Assembly: GCA_902500745.1 (NCBI GenBank)
Contig: CABVRS010000013.1
Coordinates: 1-39,895, forward strand
From: an uncultured Nitrospira sp.
Lineage (GTDB): Bacteria > Nitrospirota > Nitrospiria > Nitrospirales > Nitrospiraceae
Reading direction: 5' to 3'
DNA length: 39,895 nt
In this document: piece by piece, positions 32,412 to 39,895 of the stretch
Position numbering within the stretch: position 1 is the first letter of the stretch
How the letters are laid out: each line of letters begins with the position of its first letter
Translations under genes and position numbers: made by a program
The notes under the pieces: model-generated
The model's database searches: none
The model's input: the letters and a program-made list of their open reading frames with translations, nothing else
Told to the model about the DNA's origin: nothing

Positions 32412-34040
32412 ATGACAGTCTGGAATAACATACCTCGTGGCCACCATGTAGGCCTCGCCCCCTGGTGCTGGGTACAACTGGAAAGTGCCGCTCCGCCAGG
32501 CCCCTTCCCGTTCGTGAGTGGAGTGGCCCCTGAAGTCGTCGCCAGCCTGCAAGAAGCCCATAGCCTCATGTCCAGCTCGATCGATACGGCGATCAGCGAC
32601 GTCTTTTCCAAACGGGCACCGCTCGACGACGCCGATCGGCAGCGCCGACTGGAAGATGCCTATGCCGAACTGGTGAACGCACGGCCATACCTTGCGCGAC
32701 ATATTCGCTGCGGTCGTGGACCGGATGGCCTATTCCATTGGGATTTTCCGATCGACCCGGCCACATCTTCGACGGTGACGAATGGTGGTCTGCGCGTTTT
32801 TCATGCGGTCAACCGTCAAGCGTTCCCGATAGGATTCAATAATCGCCCGCTCGGCCCAGCGGTCGGGAAATTCCTCGGACTGCTCGATGGAACACATACA
32901 GCTGAAGAGCTCCGATCCGCCATTGCGGCCATGCCTCGCGATTCACAAGTCCTACTCATGAAATTGCTAGAGACGCTGCAGCTGCATGGATGCTTGATCA
33001 CTTCACCCACCGCTTCGGTCCGTCGGCATTGGTTCGATGTCGTCCGTGATCAGGACACGGTCCATCTAGGACATGCTGCCTTGCTCTATCGACAACGTGA
33101 GACCGTGTTCCTGTTCGATCCATGGCTGCTGCCCTGGTTTGCCGAATCACCGTTTCCGTCGCTCTGGGCTAGGCTTGTACCCAAGCCTGCTGCGGTGTTC
33201 CTCACGCACGATCATGATGATCATGTCGATCCCCGCACCTTACTTCATCTCTCTAAAGATATACCGATCATCGTCCCCAGTCGCAGGAACCGAACGAAGC
33301 TGTTCTTCAATTATCAAGCACTGCTCACGGAACTGGGGTTTGATCACGTCATCGAGCTGGCTCATGGCGAAAGTTGGGCGTTTGAAGGTGGCGCTGTCAT
33401 CTGCGTCCCCTTTTATGGAGAAGATCCCTGTGACGTAGACATGCCGAGAAATTGCTATCTGATTTCGGATCGTGGGCACAATGTATTGATTCATGCAGAC
33501 AGCGGCCCGACCAACGACGGACGATCGGCGCTCAAGGACGATATCATTCAACAACTCGTCGGACAGTACGGATCGATTCCTCTGGTCCTGGCCTCGCAAC
33601 AACAGCTGCTTGAAATCCGAAGCCATGCCACCCATGCACCACTGTCCCATCCCGGGAAATGGTTGGATGTCGGCGAAAACGGCTACCTCACGAACGCGTA
33701 TCTTGCCGACGTCTGCGCCGCGGCCCATGCGCGATTATTTGTTTCGTATGCGACCGGAGGAGCTGACTGGTATCCGGATCACCTGTCCTTTATGTTTAGT
33801 CGTCGCAATCCGGCCAGAACGGCCCTGTTAACGGCCCACTGGGAACCTCCCGAGAAATTAAAAGACCTTCTTATTTCCCAGGGATGTCGGTATCATCGTG
33901 CCCAAGCCCTTGATCTCTATCGCGCAACAGGCCAAGGGGAGATCAACGTCATATCGGCTTCCGATGTCCTCGACCCGCTAAATTTGTATCGATCAGACCA
34001 CAGCGATCCACCGTTCATGAAATCGGAAAAACGACAATAG
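32412..34040 (+). CDS. Metallo-beta-lactamase-fold hydrolase with unusual N-terminal extension
   Basis: The 542-residue protein carries a metallo-beta-lactamase fold from about residue 215. VFLTHDHDDHVDPRTL holds the metal motif His266-x-His268-x-Asp270-His271. Later candidates are HADSGPTNDG and a C-terminal histidine in LLTAHWEPP. It resembles the UlaG-like or lipid-hydrolase-like branch more than true lactamases. About 210 residues precede the fold. Within them, residues 155-197 (FLGLLDGTHTAEELRSAIAA, then LLETLQLHGCLI) have the spacing of a PqqD-like winged helix; this is a weak assignment. The start ATG 32412 has no strong ribosome-binding site. The epimerase gene follows 12 bases after its stop and is probably co-transcribed. 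Confidence 0.78.
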   Translation: MTVWNNIPRGHHVGLAPWCWVQLESAAPPGPFPFVSGVAPEVVASLQEAHSLMSSSIDTAISDVFSKRAPLDDADRQRRLEDAYAELVNARPYLARHIRCGRGPDGLFHWDFPIDPATSSTVTNGGLRVFHAVNRQAFPIGFNNRPLGPAVGKFLGLLDGTHTAEELRSAIAAMPRDSQVLLMKLLETLQLHGCLITSPTASVRRHWFDVVRDQDTVHLGHAALLYRQRETVFLFDPWLLPWFAESPFPSLWARLVPKPAAVFLTHDHDDHVDPRTLLHLSKDIPIIVPSRRNRTKLFFNYQALLTELGFDHVIELAHGESWAFEGGAVICVPFYGEDPCDVDMPRNCYLISDRGHNVLIHADSGPTNDGRSALKDDIIQQLVGQYGSIPLVLASQQQLLEIRSHATHAPLSHPGKWLDVGENGYLTNAYLADVCAAAHARLFVSYATGGADWYPDHLSFMFSRRNPARTALLTAHWEPPEKLKDLLISQGCRYHRAQALDLYRATGQGEINVISASDVLDPLNLYRSDHSDPPFMKSEKRQ

Positions 34041-34052
34041 GAGTTCCCTTTC

Positions 34053-35090
34053 GTGGAAGAACTAGGCATGAACAAGCAACCGTCAACCACTCTTGTCACA
34101 GGCACCGCGGGATTTATCGGATTTCACCTGGCAAGTCGACTGCTGGACCGAGGGGAACACGTCATCGGCCTCGATAATATTAATGACTATTACGACGTCC
34201 GATTAAAAGAGGCGCGCCTTGCACAATTGAAGACGCGAGACCGATTCAACTTCGTGAAGCTCGATCTCGCCAACCGACCAGGCATGCGTGACCTCTTCGC
34301 CGACAAAGCGATCCGGCGCGTCGTGCATCTCGCAGCACAAGCCGGCGTCCGCTATTCCCTCGTGAACCCTCACGCCTATACGGAAAGCAACATCGAAGGA
34401 TTCATGAACATTCTGGAAGGCTGTCGGCATGCTGAGATCGAACATCTCGTTTATGCCTCCTCCAGCTCTGTCTACGGCGGCAATACCCACATGCCGTTTT
34501 CCATTCATGATAATGTCGATCATCCGGTCTCGCTCTATGCCGCCAGCAAAAAGGCCAACGAGCTGATGGCCCACTGTTATGCCCATCTCTATCGACTACC
34601 CTGCACGGGCCTTCGGTTTTTTACCGTCTATGGGCCTTGGGGCAGACCCGATATGGCCCTGTTCATCTTTACGAAGGCCATCCTGGAAGGCAAACCCATC
34701 GAGGTCTTCAATGAAGGCAAGATGAAACGCGATTTTACCTACGTGGACGATATCGTCGACGGCATCATTCGGACGCTTGATCATCCCGCGACGGCCAACG
34801 CGGCATGGTCAGGAGAGAAGCCAGATCCCGGGACCAGTTCGGCTCCGGCGAGACTCTACAATATCGGCAATCACCAGCCGGTTGAACTGCTGCGCTTCAT
34901 CGAAGTCCTGGAGAATGCACTCGGGGAAAAAGCAGAGAAGAGGCTGATGCCGATGCAACCGGGAGACGTGCCAGCCACCTATGCCGATATCGATGATCTC
35001 ACCAAAGACGTGGGGTTTAAACCGGCCACCCCGATCGAAGTAGGTATTCCTCGCTTTGTGAAGTGGTATCGCGAGTTCTATAGAGTGTGA
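34053..35090 (+). CDS. NAD-dependent sugar epimerase, UDP-glucuronate 4-epimerase-like
   Basis: This 345-residue extended SDR enzyme has the NAD loop [12 protein letters not shown] (Gly17-x-x-Gly20-x-x-Gly23), the catalytic Ser in YASSSSVYG (near 137-139), and Tyr162-x-x-x-Lys166 (YAASKKANE). The segment [17 protein letters not shown] after the NAD domain and the [17 protein letters not shown] motif are typical of UDP-glucuronate 4-epimerases, which make UDP-galacturonate for capsule or LPS. I kept GTG 34053, which has AGGAG nine bases upstream, over ATG 34068. It follows the metallo-hydrolase gene by 12 bases. No other polysaccharide gene is in the window, so the final polymer is unknown. 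Confidence 0.9.
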   Translation: MEELGMNKQPSTTLVTGTAGFIGFHLASRLLDRGEHVIGLDNINDYYDVRLKEARLAQLKTRDRFNFVKLDLANRPGMRDLFADKAIRRVVHLAAQAGVRYSLVNPHAYTESNIEGFMNILEGCRHAEIEHLVYASSSSVYGGNTHMPFSIHDNVDHPVSLYAASKKANELMAHCYAHLYRLPCTGLRFFTVYGPWGRPDMALFIFTKAILEGKPIEVFNEGKMKRDFTYVDDIVDGIIRTLDHPATANAAWSGEKPDPGTSSAPARLYNIGNHQPVELLRFIEVLENALGEKAEKRLMPMQPGDVPATYADIDDLTKDVGFKPATPIEVGIPRFVKWYREFYRV

Positions 35091-35109
35091 CGATTTTGGC
35101 CGTGTCTCG

Positions 35110-35676
35110 TTAGAAACATCCTACCGGCACAAATCCGGTACCGAAGAGCCTCGACAACGCGATGTAGCGAGCATTGTCGTAAAATGAGTAGCTTGGCCCG
35201 CGCTGGTTGCGCCCGGTAATGTCTCCCCCATAGGACGGATCAGAGCCAAAGAAAAATCCTCCTCGGGTCTTCTGTACGAGATGCATCCATTCTGAGTAGA
35301 GCGAGCAGGCTTCCTGCTGAACAGAACCCGACGGGGCAATGCTGGCATGCCAGTCGCGCGCCCAATCCGGTGCCGTTGCCCCTCCCATCCCATTGGCACG
35401 GTCCTGCTGGTAGGGTGATACGCCAGAGTGAGGCGCACTGGTGGTGATGGAGCGAGGAGCCGTCGGCATATTCTCCAAATCGGGCACAACCGAAATCGGC
35501 TTGAGCGCCAAGACAGAACAACCATCCTTCTCTTTATTCGTATAGAGAGAGCTACCGTCTGCCTGGTGACATTCCCAGGTCGTCGCGCTCCCAGATGCCG
35601 AGTCATCGAATGCTGAGGCTGCGGAGGCAACCGCGAGGATGGCTGTTGACAGGTACAACCCTTGGATCAGTCGCAT
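35110..35676 (-). CDS. Secreted protein with DUF4124-like N-terminal segment
   Basis: The 188-residue protein has a signal peptide (LIQGLYLSTAILAVASAASA) and then WECHQADGSSLYTNKEKDGC, which resembles DUF4124 (PF13511), a short module found at the start of many secreted proteobacterial proteins. The rest is rich in Ser, Gly, Pro and aromatic residues (for example RGGFFFGSDPSYGGDITG) and is not recognised. Four cysteines in the mature part suggest two disulfides. I chose ATG 35676: GGAGG lies seven bases upstream and it starts the signal, whereas the longer frame to 35733 does not. It is convergent with the epimerase gene, about 20 bases away. Confidence 0.72.
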   Translation of the reverse strand: MRLIQGLYLSTAILAVASAASAFDDSASGSATTWECHQADGSSLYTNKEKDGCSVLALKPISVVPDLENMPTAPRSITTSAPHSGVSPYQQDRANGMGGATAPDWARDWHASIAPSGSVQQEACSLYSEWMHLVQKTRGGFFFGSDPSYGGDITGRNQRGPSYSFYDNARYIALSRLFGTGFVPVGCF

Positions 35677-36093
35677 GTGGCACCTCCAGATCACGGAGCA
35701 AAAAACCGTGATGGCCCAGCCCGTGGTGTCCACACCCTACGCAATACCACCTTTTTTCGTCTATGCCTCTTTGGAGGGGGAAGCCAGATCTGGAGCCGAT
35801 TATATGCGAATGCTCCCAAGGGAGATATGGCCGACGTCGGTTGTTACAAGCCACCATCGGAGGCCATTTCCTCCCATGGGAACGGATCGAAGAGATCAAG
35901 GTGTTCCTTTCTTCACACGCATTTCACACCCACATATGTAGCTTTGCCTTGTCCCGCATGGAGAGCTCAGGTATCCTGCGATCACTTCGGTGATAGTCGA
36001 TCGATCGTGAAAATACTCTGGACTGAGCGACAATTCCGCTGAACAGCCAATGGCCAGATTGTTCAGACCCGAGAGATGGGATAGACAAACAAC
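35677..36093. other. 417-bp intergenic region upstream of the antiporter gene
   Basis: The flanking genes diverge, so promoters for both should lie here. Overlapping open frames on both strands (for example 35662-36042) have random-looking composition and no ribosome-binding site. The only clear structure is a small hairpin at 35981-35994. Confidence 0.5.
35981..35994 (+). other. Hairpin with cUUCGg tetraloop, upstream of the antiporter gene
   Basis: ATCAC, TTCG, GTGAT forms a perfect five-base stem closed by C-G around a UUCG loop, an unusually stable type. It lies 99 bp before the antiporter start. No T-run follows, so it is not a standard intrinsic terminator. It could be a leader structure or chance. 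Confidence 0.35.
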
Positions 36094-38103
36094 ATGACCG
36101 ACTATGGCGTCCTGGGAAATTTACTCTTTATTTATACGGTGTCTATCGCCGTTGTGTTTGTCTTTCACCAATTTCGACTGCCTTCGATCGCCGGATTTCT
36201 TGTTGCCGGAGCATTGATCGGTCCACATGGGCTCAACCTCATTTCTGATATCGAGACCGTGCAAGTCCTCGCGGAAATCGGGATCGTGTTACTACTCTTC
36301 ACGATCGGCATTGAGTTCTCGCTGAAACACCTGGCCTCGCTTCGCCGATTGCTCCTCATTGCCGCTCCCATCCAAGTCGGAGGCGTCATCGCTATCGCTT
36401 TGATAGGTGGATTGTCGGCTGGTTTGCCGGCCCCACAAGCAATCTTCTGGGGATTTTTGCTGTCGCTCAGCAGCACCGCCATTGTATTGAAAGCATTGGC
36501 GGCCAACGGAGACAGTGATTCACCACATGGCCGAGCCACGATCGGTATTCTTGTCTTTCAAGATTTGGCCGTGGTTCCCATGATCTTGCTCACGCCCATT
36601 CTGGCAAGCCCCAGCGACGACGCCCTGGGTTCCGTGTTACTCACGTTGGGCAAGTCCATCCTCGTCGTCGCTTGCATTGTCGCAGGCGCATGGTTCGCTG
36701 TTCCAAAGCTCCTAGAGCATATCGTTCGCAGCAGAAGCCGCGAGCTCTTTCTCTTGACGGTCATCGTCTTGTGTCTCGGCATTGCCTGGCTCACGTCACT
36801 CGGAGGGCTTTCGCTGGCTCTCGGTGCCTTCATCGCCGGACTCGTCATCTCTGAATCGGAATACAGCCATCAAGCCATCGCTGAAGTGCTGCCCTTTCGG
36901 GATAGTTTCAATAGTCTCTTCTTCGTCTCAATCGGTATCTTGATGGATTGGCGTATCTTGCTGGAGTACCCCATTCTGGTCGTCGGCCTTTTGATTCTTG
37001 TCCTTCTCGTAAAGTTCATCGCCGGAGCCGGAGCCGTGCTGGCCGCATCCTTACCCCCTCGCGCTGCCGTCATGACCGGGATCGCCCTGGCACAGGTGGG
37101 TGAATTCAGCTTTATCCTCGCTCAGGTGGGTCAGGATAACAATCTCCTATCAGGAGCGCCCTACCAGATTTTTCTGGCCGTCTCGGTGTGCTCGATGATT
37201 ATCACGCCGTTCCTCATGCAGCTATCCCCGCATCTCGGTCGCCGAGTCGAGGCCGTGCAACGACTCCTCCATTGGTTTCCTGGACAAACGACGGCGCATG
37301 TGCTGGAAGCAGAAGGGCGGCATCTCCGGATCAAAGACCATGTCATTATCGTGGGGTATGGATTGAACGGGCGCAATCTAGCTCGGGTATTGGGAGAAAC
37401 AGAAGTCCCCTACATCGCGTTAGATTTGGACGGCGACATCGTTCGCCGAGAAGCCGCACACGGCCTTCCGCTTTACTATGGCGATGCCACCAACCCAAAT
37501 GTCTTGAGGCACGTGAAGATCGAGGATGCACGGGTTCTGGTCATCGCGATCTCTGACCCCTTTATGGCTCGCCGGACGGTGCAGGTCGCCCGAAGCCTGA
37601 ACTCCAAGATCCATATCGTCGTACGAACCCGCTACTTGCGGGAATTGGAAGAGCTGCACCAGCTCGGAGCTGATGATGTGGTGCCTGAAGAATTTGAGAC
37701 CTCGATCGAGATCTTTGCGTTGGTCTTACGCACCTACAACATGCCGCAGGACTTCGTCATGCGAAAGGCTGAGCAGGTGCGTCGGGAAGGATACGCGCTC
37801 CTCCGCCGAAGCGAGCTCCCGGAACTGGCACACCACCTTCGCGGCGGCACCCTGGCTGATGTAGAAGTAGAAACCTGTCGGATTGAAGAACAGTCCCCGG
37901 CCGCCGGCAAGACGCTCCTCCAACTCGCGCTGCGGCCGAGTACGGGTGCATCTATTATCGCCTTGACCAGAAGCGGCGTCACGGAATCGAATCCATCGGA
38001 AAAAACCAAACTCCTTGTCGGCGATATCGTCGTCCTGCTCGGATCCCGCGATGAGATCCAGCGAGCAATGGGGTTTATCCTTCCCAGTGAACCGGACGTT
38101 TAG
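36094..38103 (+). CDS. CPA2 monovalent cation:proton antiporter with TrkA-N and TrkA-C domains
   Basis: The 669-residue protein exchanges or releases K+ or Na+ against protons across the inner membrane. The N-terminal 385 residues form about 12 helices of the CPA2 type: LPSIAGFLVAGALIGPHGL, LLLFTIGIEFSL, and ILVFQDLAVVPMILL with the conserved Asp pair region. A TrkA-N nucleotide-binding domain starts near residue 412 (HVIIVGYGLNGRNLARVLGE), followed by a TrkA-C domain from about 588 (VEVETCRIEEQSPAAGKTL). This architecture matches KefB/KefC-like proteins and YbaL, but the glutathione-binding features of KefB/C are not evident. The ribosome-binding site is modest. It converges on the Rieske oxygenase gene, 34 bp away. 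Confidence 0.9.
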   Translation: MTDYGVLGNLLFIYTVSIAVVFVFHQFRLPSIAGFLVAGALIGPHGLNLISDIETVQVLAEIGIVLLLFTIGIEFSLKHLASLRRLLLIAAPIQVGGVIAIALIGGLSAGLPAPQAIFWGFLLSLSSTAIVLKALAANGDSDSPHGRATIGILVFQDLAVVPMILLTPILASPSDDALGSVLLTLGKSILVVACIVAGAWFAVPKLLEHIVRSRSRELFLLTVIVLCLGIAWLTSLGGLSLALGAFIAGLVISESEYSHQAIAEVLPFRDSFNSLFFVSIGILMDWRILLEYPILVVGLLILVLLVKFIAGAGAVLAASLPPRAAVMTGIALAQVGEFSFILAQVGQDNNLLSGAPYQIFLAVSVCSMIITPFLMQLSPHLGRRVEAVQRLLHWFPGQTTAHVLEAEGRHLRIKDHVIIVGYGLNGRNLARVLGETEVPYIALDLDGDIVRREAAHGLPLYYGDATNPNVLRHVKIEDARVLVIAISDPFMARRTVQVARSLNSKIHIVVRTRYLRELEELHQLGADDVVPEEFETSIEIFALVLRTYNMPQDFVMRKAEQVRREGYALLRRSELPELAHHLRGGTLADVEVETCRIEEQSPAAGKTLLQLALRPSTGASIIALTRSGVTESNPSEKTKLLVGDIVVLLGSRDEIQRAMGFILPSEPDV

Positions 38104-38137
38104 CGCGGCCCATACTGATTTTACCGGAACGTCTGAT

Positions 38138-39220
38138 TCAGCTACGCCACCGGAGCGTTACTCGTTCTTTGAGCGGATGCTCAAAGGGTCGCCCGGTGTG
38201 AACCGATTCGAGATGGGCAGCCTTGAGTTTGTAGTACCATTTGGCCGGCATGTCGGCATCGCCGAGAAACATCGACGAAGGCTTGTGGCGCAGCCCCACC
38301 GCAAGGTGTTTCATCGCTCGTTCGTCCTGCCCCAGAAACATTTTCGTCAACGTTCGAAAGATCAGATTCCCAAACGGCAACCAATGCAAGCCACGCCAAT
38401 AGGCAGAAAAATCGATACGACATTCCATTTCCGACACGGGCGTTGCCATCAATCGATTGGCCATCCATGCCGTGCCACATTGCATCAACTCCACCCGCTG
38501 GTTCGGCAGTAAGAAATCGATGGTCGTGGTCAAGGGCCCTCCGTAGACGCGCTCCATCCAATGAAACGGGCCGCTGTTCTTGGCCGGTCGATGCGCGGTC
38601 ATCCGAAAACCGTTCGGGATGGGCTCGAAGATTTTCGTCTTCTCGTGCATGTGCGCATCGCTACGCCACCAGGAATGGACGTAGGGACCATGAACTGGAT
38701 CGATCAGACCGATGATGCCATCGTCGGCCGTACAGGTGTAGATCAGCGAAATATGGAATGATTGTTTAGGTTCAGACGGGAGCGGCATACGTGGAGCCGA
38801 AGGCAACGGATCGATGTTCCCCCGTTCATCCGCAAGATACACCCAAATCATGCCATCGGTTTCCTCGGCCGGATAGGACGTGACACCGATTTTGTCGGTC
38901 TTCAGAATGGGCTCATCTGGCAGAGCGGGAATGCGCTGACAACGCCCCTTCGTATCGAATTGCCATCCATGATACGGACATTCTACTCGTTCTCCGTCGA
39001 ATCGGCCGAACGATAACGGCATGCCGCGATGCGGACAGATGTCACGCATAGCCGCCAGATTCCCTGCCCGATCACGGCAGAGCAGGATCGGCAGCCCCAA
39101 CATCTGAAGCCCCTTCATCGTCCCGGAACGCACGGTATGGCTTGGTACTGCCGGATACCAAAACCCAAAGAGGGGAGCACTCCTGGACGCGACGACTTCA
39201 GGTGATGGCTGTTGAATCAT
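38138..39220 (-). CDS. Rieske non-haem iron oxygenase, alpha-subunit type
   Basis: These enzymes use a [2Fe-2S] centre to feed electrons to a mononuclear iron that activates oxygen. The 360-residue protein has the Rieske ligands Cys62, His64, Cys81 and His84 (ICPHRGMPLS and ECPYHGWQFDT). The catalytic iron site is probably His177 and His182 with an Asp near 174 (LIDPVHGPYVHSWW). Length and motifs place it with single-component-type oxygenases such as vanillate demethylase or the pheophorbide-oxygenase relatives; the substrate is unknown. No reductase or ferredoxin gene is adjacent. A good promoter lies at 39267-39295, and the DsrE-like gene is divergent. Confidence 0.9.
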   Translation of the reverse strand: MIQQPSPEVVASRSAPLFGFWYPAVPSHTVRSGTMKGLQMLGLPILLCRDRAGNLAAMRDICPHRGMPLSFGRFDGERVECPYHGWQFDTKGRCQRIPALPDEPILKTDKIGVTSYPAEETDGMIWVYLADERGNIDPLPSAPRMPLPSEPKQSFHISLIYTCTADDGIIGLIDPVHGPYVHSWWRSDAHMHEKTKIFEPIPNGFRMTAHRPAKNSGPFHWMERVYGGPLTTTIDFLLPNQRVELMQCGTAWMANRLMATPVSEMECRIDFSAYWRGLHWLPFGNLIFRTLTKMFLGQDERAMKHLAVGLRHKPSSMFLGDADMPAKWYYKLKAAHLESVHTGRPFEHPLKERVTLRWRS

Positions 39221-39266
39221 TGATCGGCAGGGAACTCGTACGCGAGGTATCCAACAATGGATTTGG

Positions 39267-39295
39267 ACTATAACTGGGGCATAGAGCTAGGTCAA
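39267..39295 (-). promoter_or_regulatory. Probable promoter of the Rieske oxygenase gene
   Basis: On the minus strand TTGACC (39295-39290) is followed after exactly 17 bases by TATAGT (39272-39267). Both boxes match five of six consensus positions. Transcription would begin near 39260, leaving a leader of about 40 nt. Confidence 0.55.
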
Positions 39296-39299
39296 GCAA

Positions 39300-39372
39300 T
39301 GTACACGGTGCCCACAGGGGTCCGGTTCCTTGACACCCCAAAGGGCCACATACTATTCTGTCTGTACACGGT
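39300..39372. promoter_or_regulatory. Pair of identical 10-bp direct repeats in the divergent promoter region
   Basis: TGTACACGGT occurs at 39300-39309 and again at 39363-39372, start to start 63 bp, which is six helical turns. The first copy sits just upstream of the Rieske -35 box and the second 43 bp before the DsrE-like start. Placement on the same DNA face suggests binding sites for one regulator that could loop the region. Between them lies TTGACA (39330-39335), with TACTAT 15 bases later, a suboptimally spaced promoter for the DsrE-like gene. Confidence 0.35.
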
Positions 39373-39414
39373 AGCCTCACGATATATGGATGCTACGCGT
39401 GATGAGGTGAAACA

Positions 39415-39895
39415 ATGATTGCAACGCAAATAGAACCGACCACCACGTTAGCGCAGCTACAAGAGTCAAAACCTGAACGTGTGACGATTGTGCTGCTGAG
39501 CGGGGATCTCGACCGCGCGATGGCAGCGTTTATCATCGCCACGGGCGCTGCCGCGATGGGCATGCGTGTGACGGTGTTTTTTACATTTTGGGGATTGAAC
39601 GCCATCCGGAGAAAAGGCGCCGCGAGCTCGGCAAAAGATTGGCTCCGACGGATGTTCGGCCTGCTCAACAAGGGCGGTGCCGACACGCTCCCGCTGTCCC
39701 GCTTTCACTTTGGTGGATTGGGCACCAAGATGATGCAGAAGGTAATGCAGCAAAATCGGATGCCGGGAGTCCCTGAGCTGATGCAAACAGCCCTCGATCT
39801 TGGCGTGCGATTTATCGCCTGCACCACGACGATGGGTCTGATGGGCATCAGCAAAGACACGCTGATCGACGGCATCGATCAGTTCGCCGGCGTGA
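39415..39895 (+). CDS. DsrE/DsrF/DrsH-like family protein, C-terminus cut by window edge
   Basis: About 160 residues are visible. The pattern is that of the DsrE_2 group (PF13686): a strand VTIVLLSGDLDRAMAAFIIA near residue 23, MGMRVTVFFTFWGLNAIRR near 48, a long GLLNKGGADTLPLSRFHFGG segment, and VRFIACTTTMGLMGI, where Cys136 corresponds to the conserved cysteine of the family. Members take part in sulfur transfer or related persulfide chemistry, but many are uncharacterised. The ATG at 39415 has GAGGTG a few bases upstream. It is divergent from the Rieske gene, 194 bp away. Confidence 0.85.
   Translation, partial: MIATQIEPTTTLAQLQESKPERVTIVLLSGDLDRAMAAFIIATGAAAMGMRVTVFFTFWGLNAIRRKGAASSAKDWLRRMFGLLNKGGADTLPLSRFHFGGLGTKMMQKVMQQNRMPGVPELMQTALDLGVRFIACTTTMGLMGISKDTLIDGIDQFAGV

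Noticed and set aside
35662..36042. Open frame of 126 codons upstream of the antiporter gene
   Set aside because: No ribosome-binding site, overlaps the signal-peptide start of the opposite gene, and competing frames on both strands are equally long.

Overview
The window looks like a chromosomal segment of a Gram-negative, GC-rich bacterium. The gene set suggests Nitrospira or a close relative in Nitrospirota: a GldA/GldF/GldG-type ABC system with a DUF4340 partner, HEAT-repeat proteins, a LuxR-type two-component system, many small secreted proteins of unknown function, and outer-membrane-type lipoproteins. That placement is inference from gene style; there is no rRNA or marker gene here. I found no tRNA, rRNA, CRISPR array, prophage or complete insertion sequence.

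Left part (1-8146). A DUF4112 gene runs off the left edge. A small membrane protein follows, then a 567-bp gene-poor stretch with a 109-bp MITE-like palindrome (1052-1160) flanked by ATAAA direct repeats. Next come an unrecognised 278-aa protein and glycogen phosphorylase. Two HEAT-repeat proteins face each other around a membrane-anchored coiled-coil protein. A tiny basic protein and an RlpA-type lipoprotein close this part.

Centre-left (8500-20489). A four-gene operon encodes an ABC ATPase, its permease, a GldG-like membrane protein and a DUF4340 protein. Behind it are four paralogous genes in a row for secreted, probably lipid-anchored proteins. They are built almost only from cadherin-like beta-sandwich repeats (5, 5 plus an Ig-like domain, 5, and 3). 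The first two share a 28-29-bp upstream motif. A two-component system points toward the array from the other side. Its kinase joins an N-terminal NAD(P)-type Rossmann domain to a NarX/DesK-type kinase core.

Centre-right (22434-27096, minus strand). tdh, kbl, rplI, glyA and nrdR form a run. Tdh and Kbl convert threonine to glycine plus acetyl-CoA, and GlyA links glycine to serine and one-carbon folate. Ribosomal protein L9 sits inside the run, and the run ends with the ribonucleotide reductase repressor NrdR.

Right part (27195-39895). This holds a periplasmic protein with a TonB/TolA-like C-terminal domain, a YceI protein, a zinc alcohol dehydrogenase, a polytopic membrane protein and a HEM4-type protein divergent from a VOC protein. 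Further on are a metallo-beta-lactamase-fold protein with a possible PqqD-like segment, a UDP-glucuronate 4-epimerase-like enzyme, a secreted DUF4124-like protein and a CPA2 cation/proton antiporter with TrkA domains. A Rieske oxygenase and a DsrE-like protein, cut by the right edge, are divergently transcribed at the end.

The best candidates for something undescribed are the tandem cadherin-like lipoprotein array with its neighbouring two-component system, the Rossmann-domain histidine kinase itself, and the MITE-like element.
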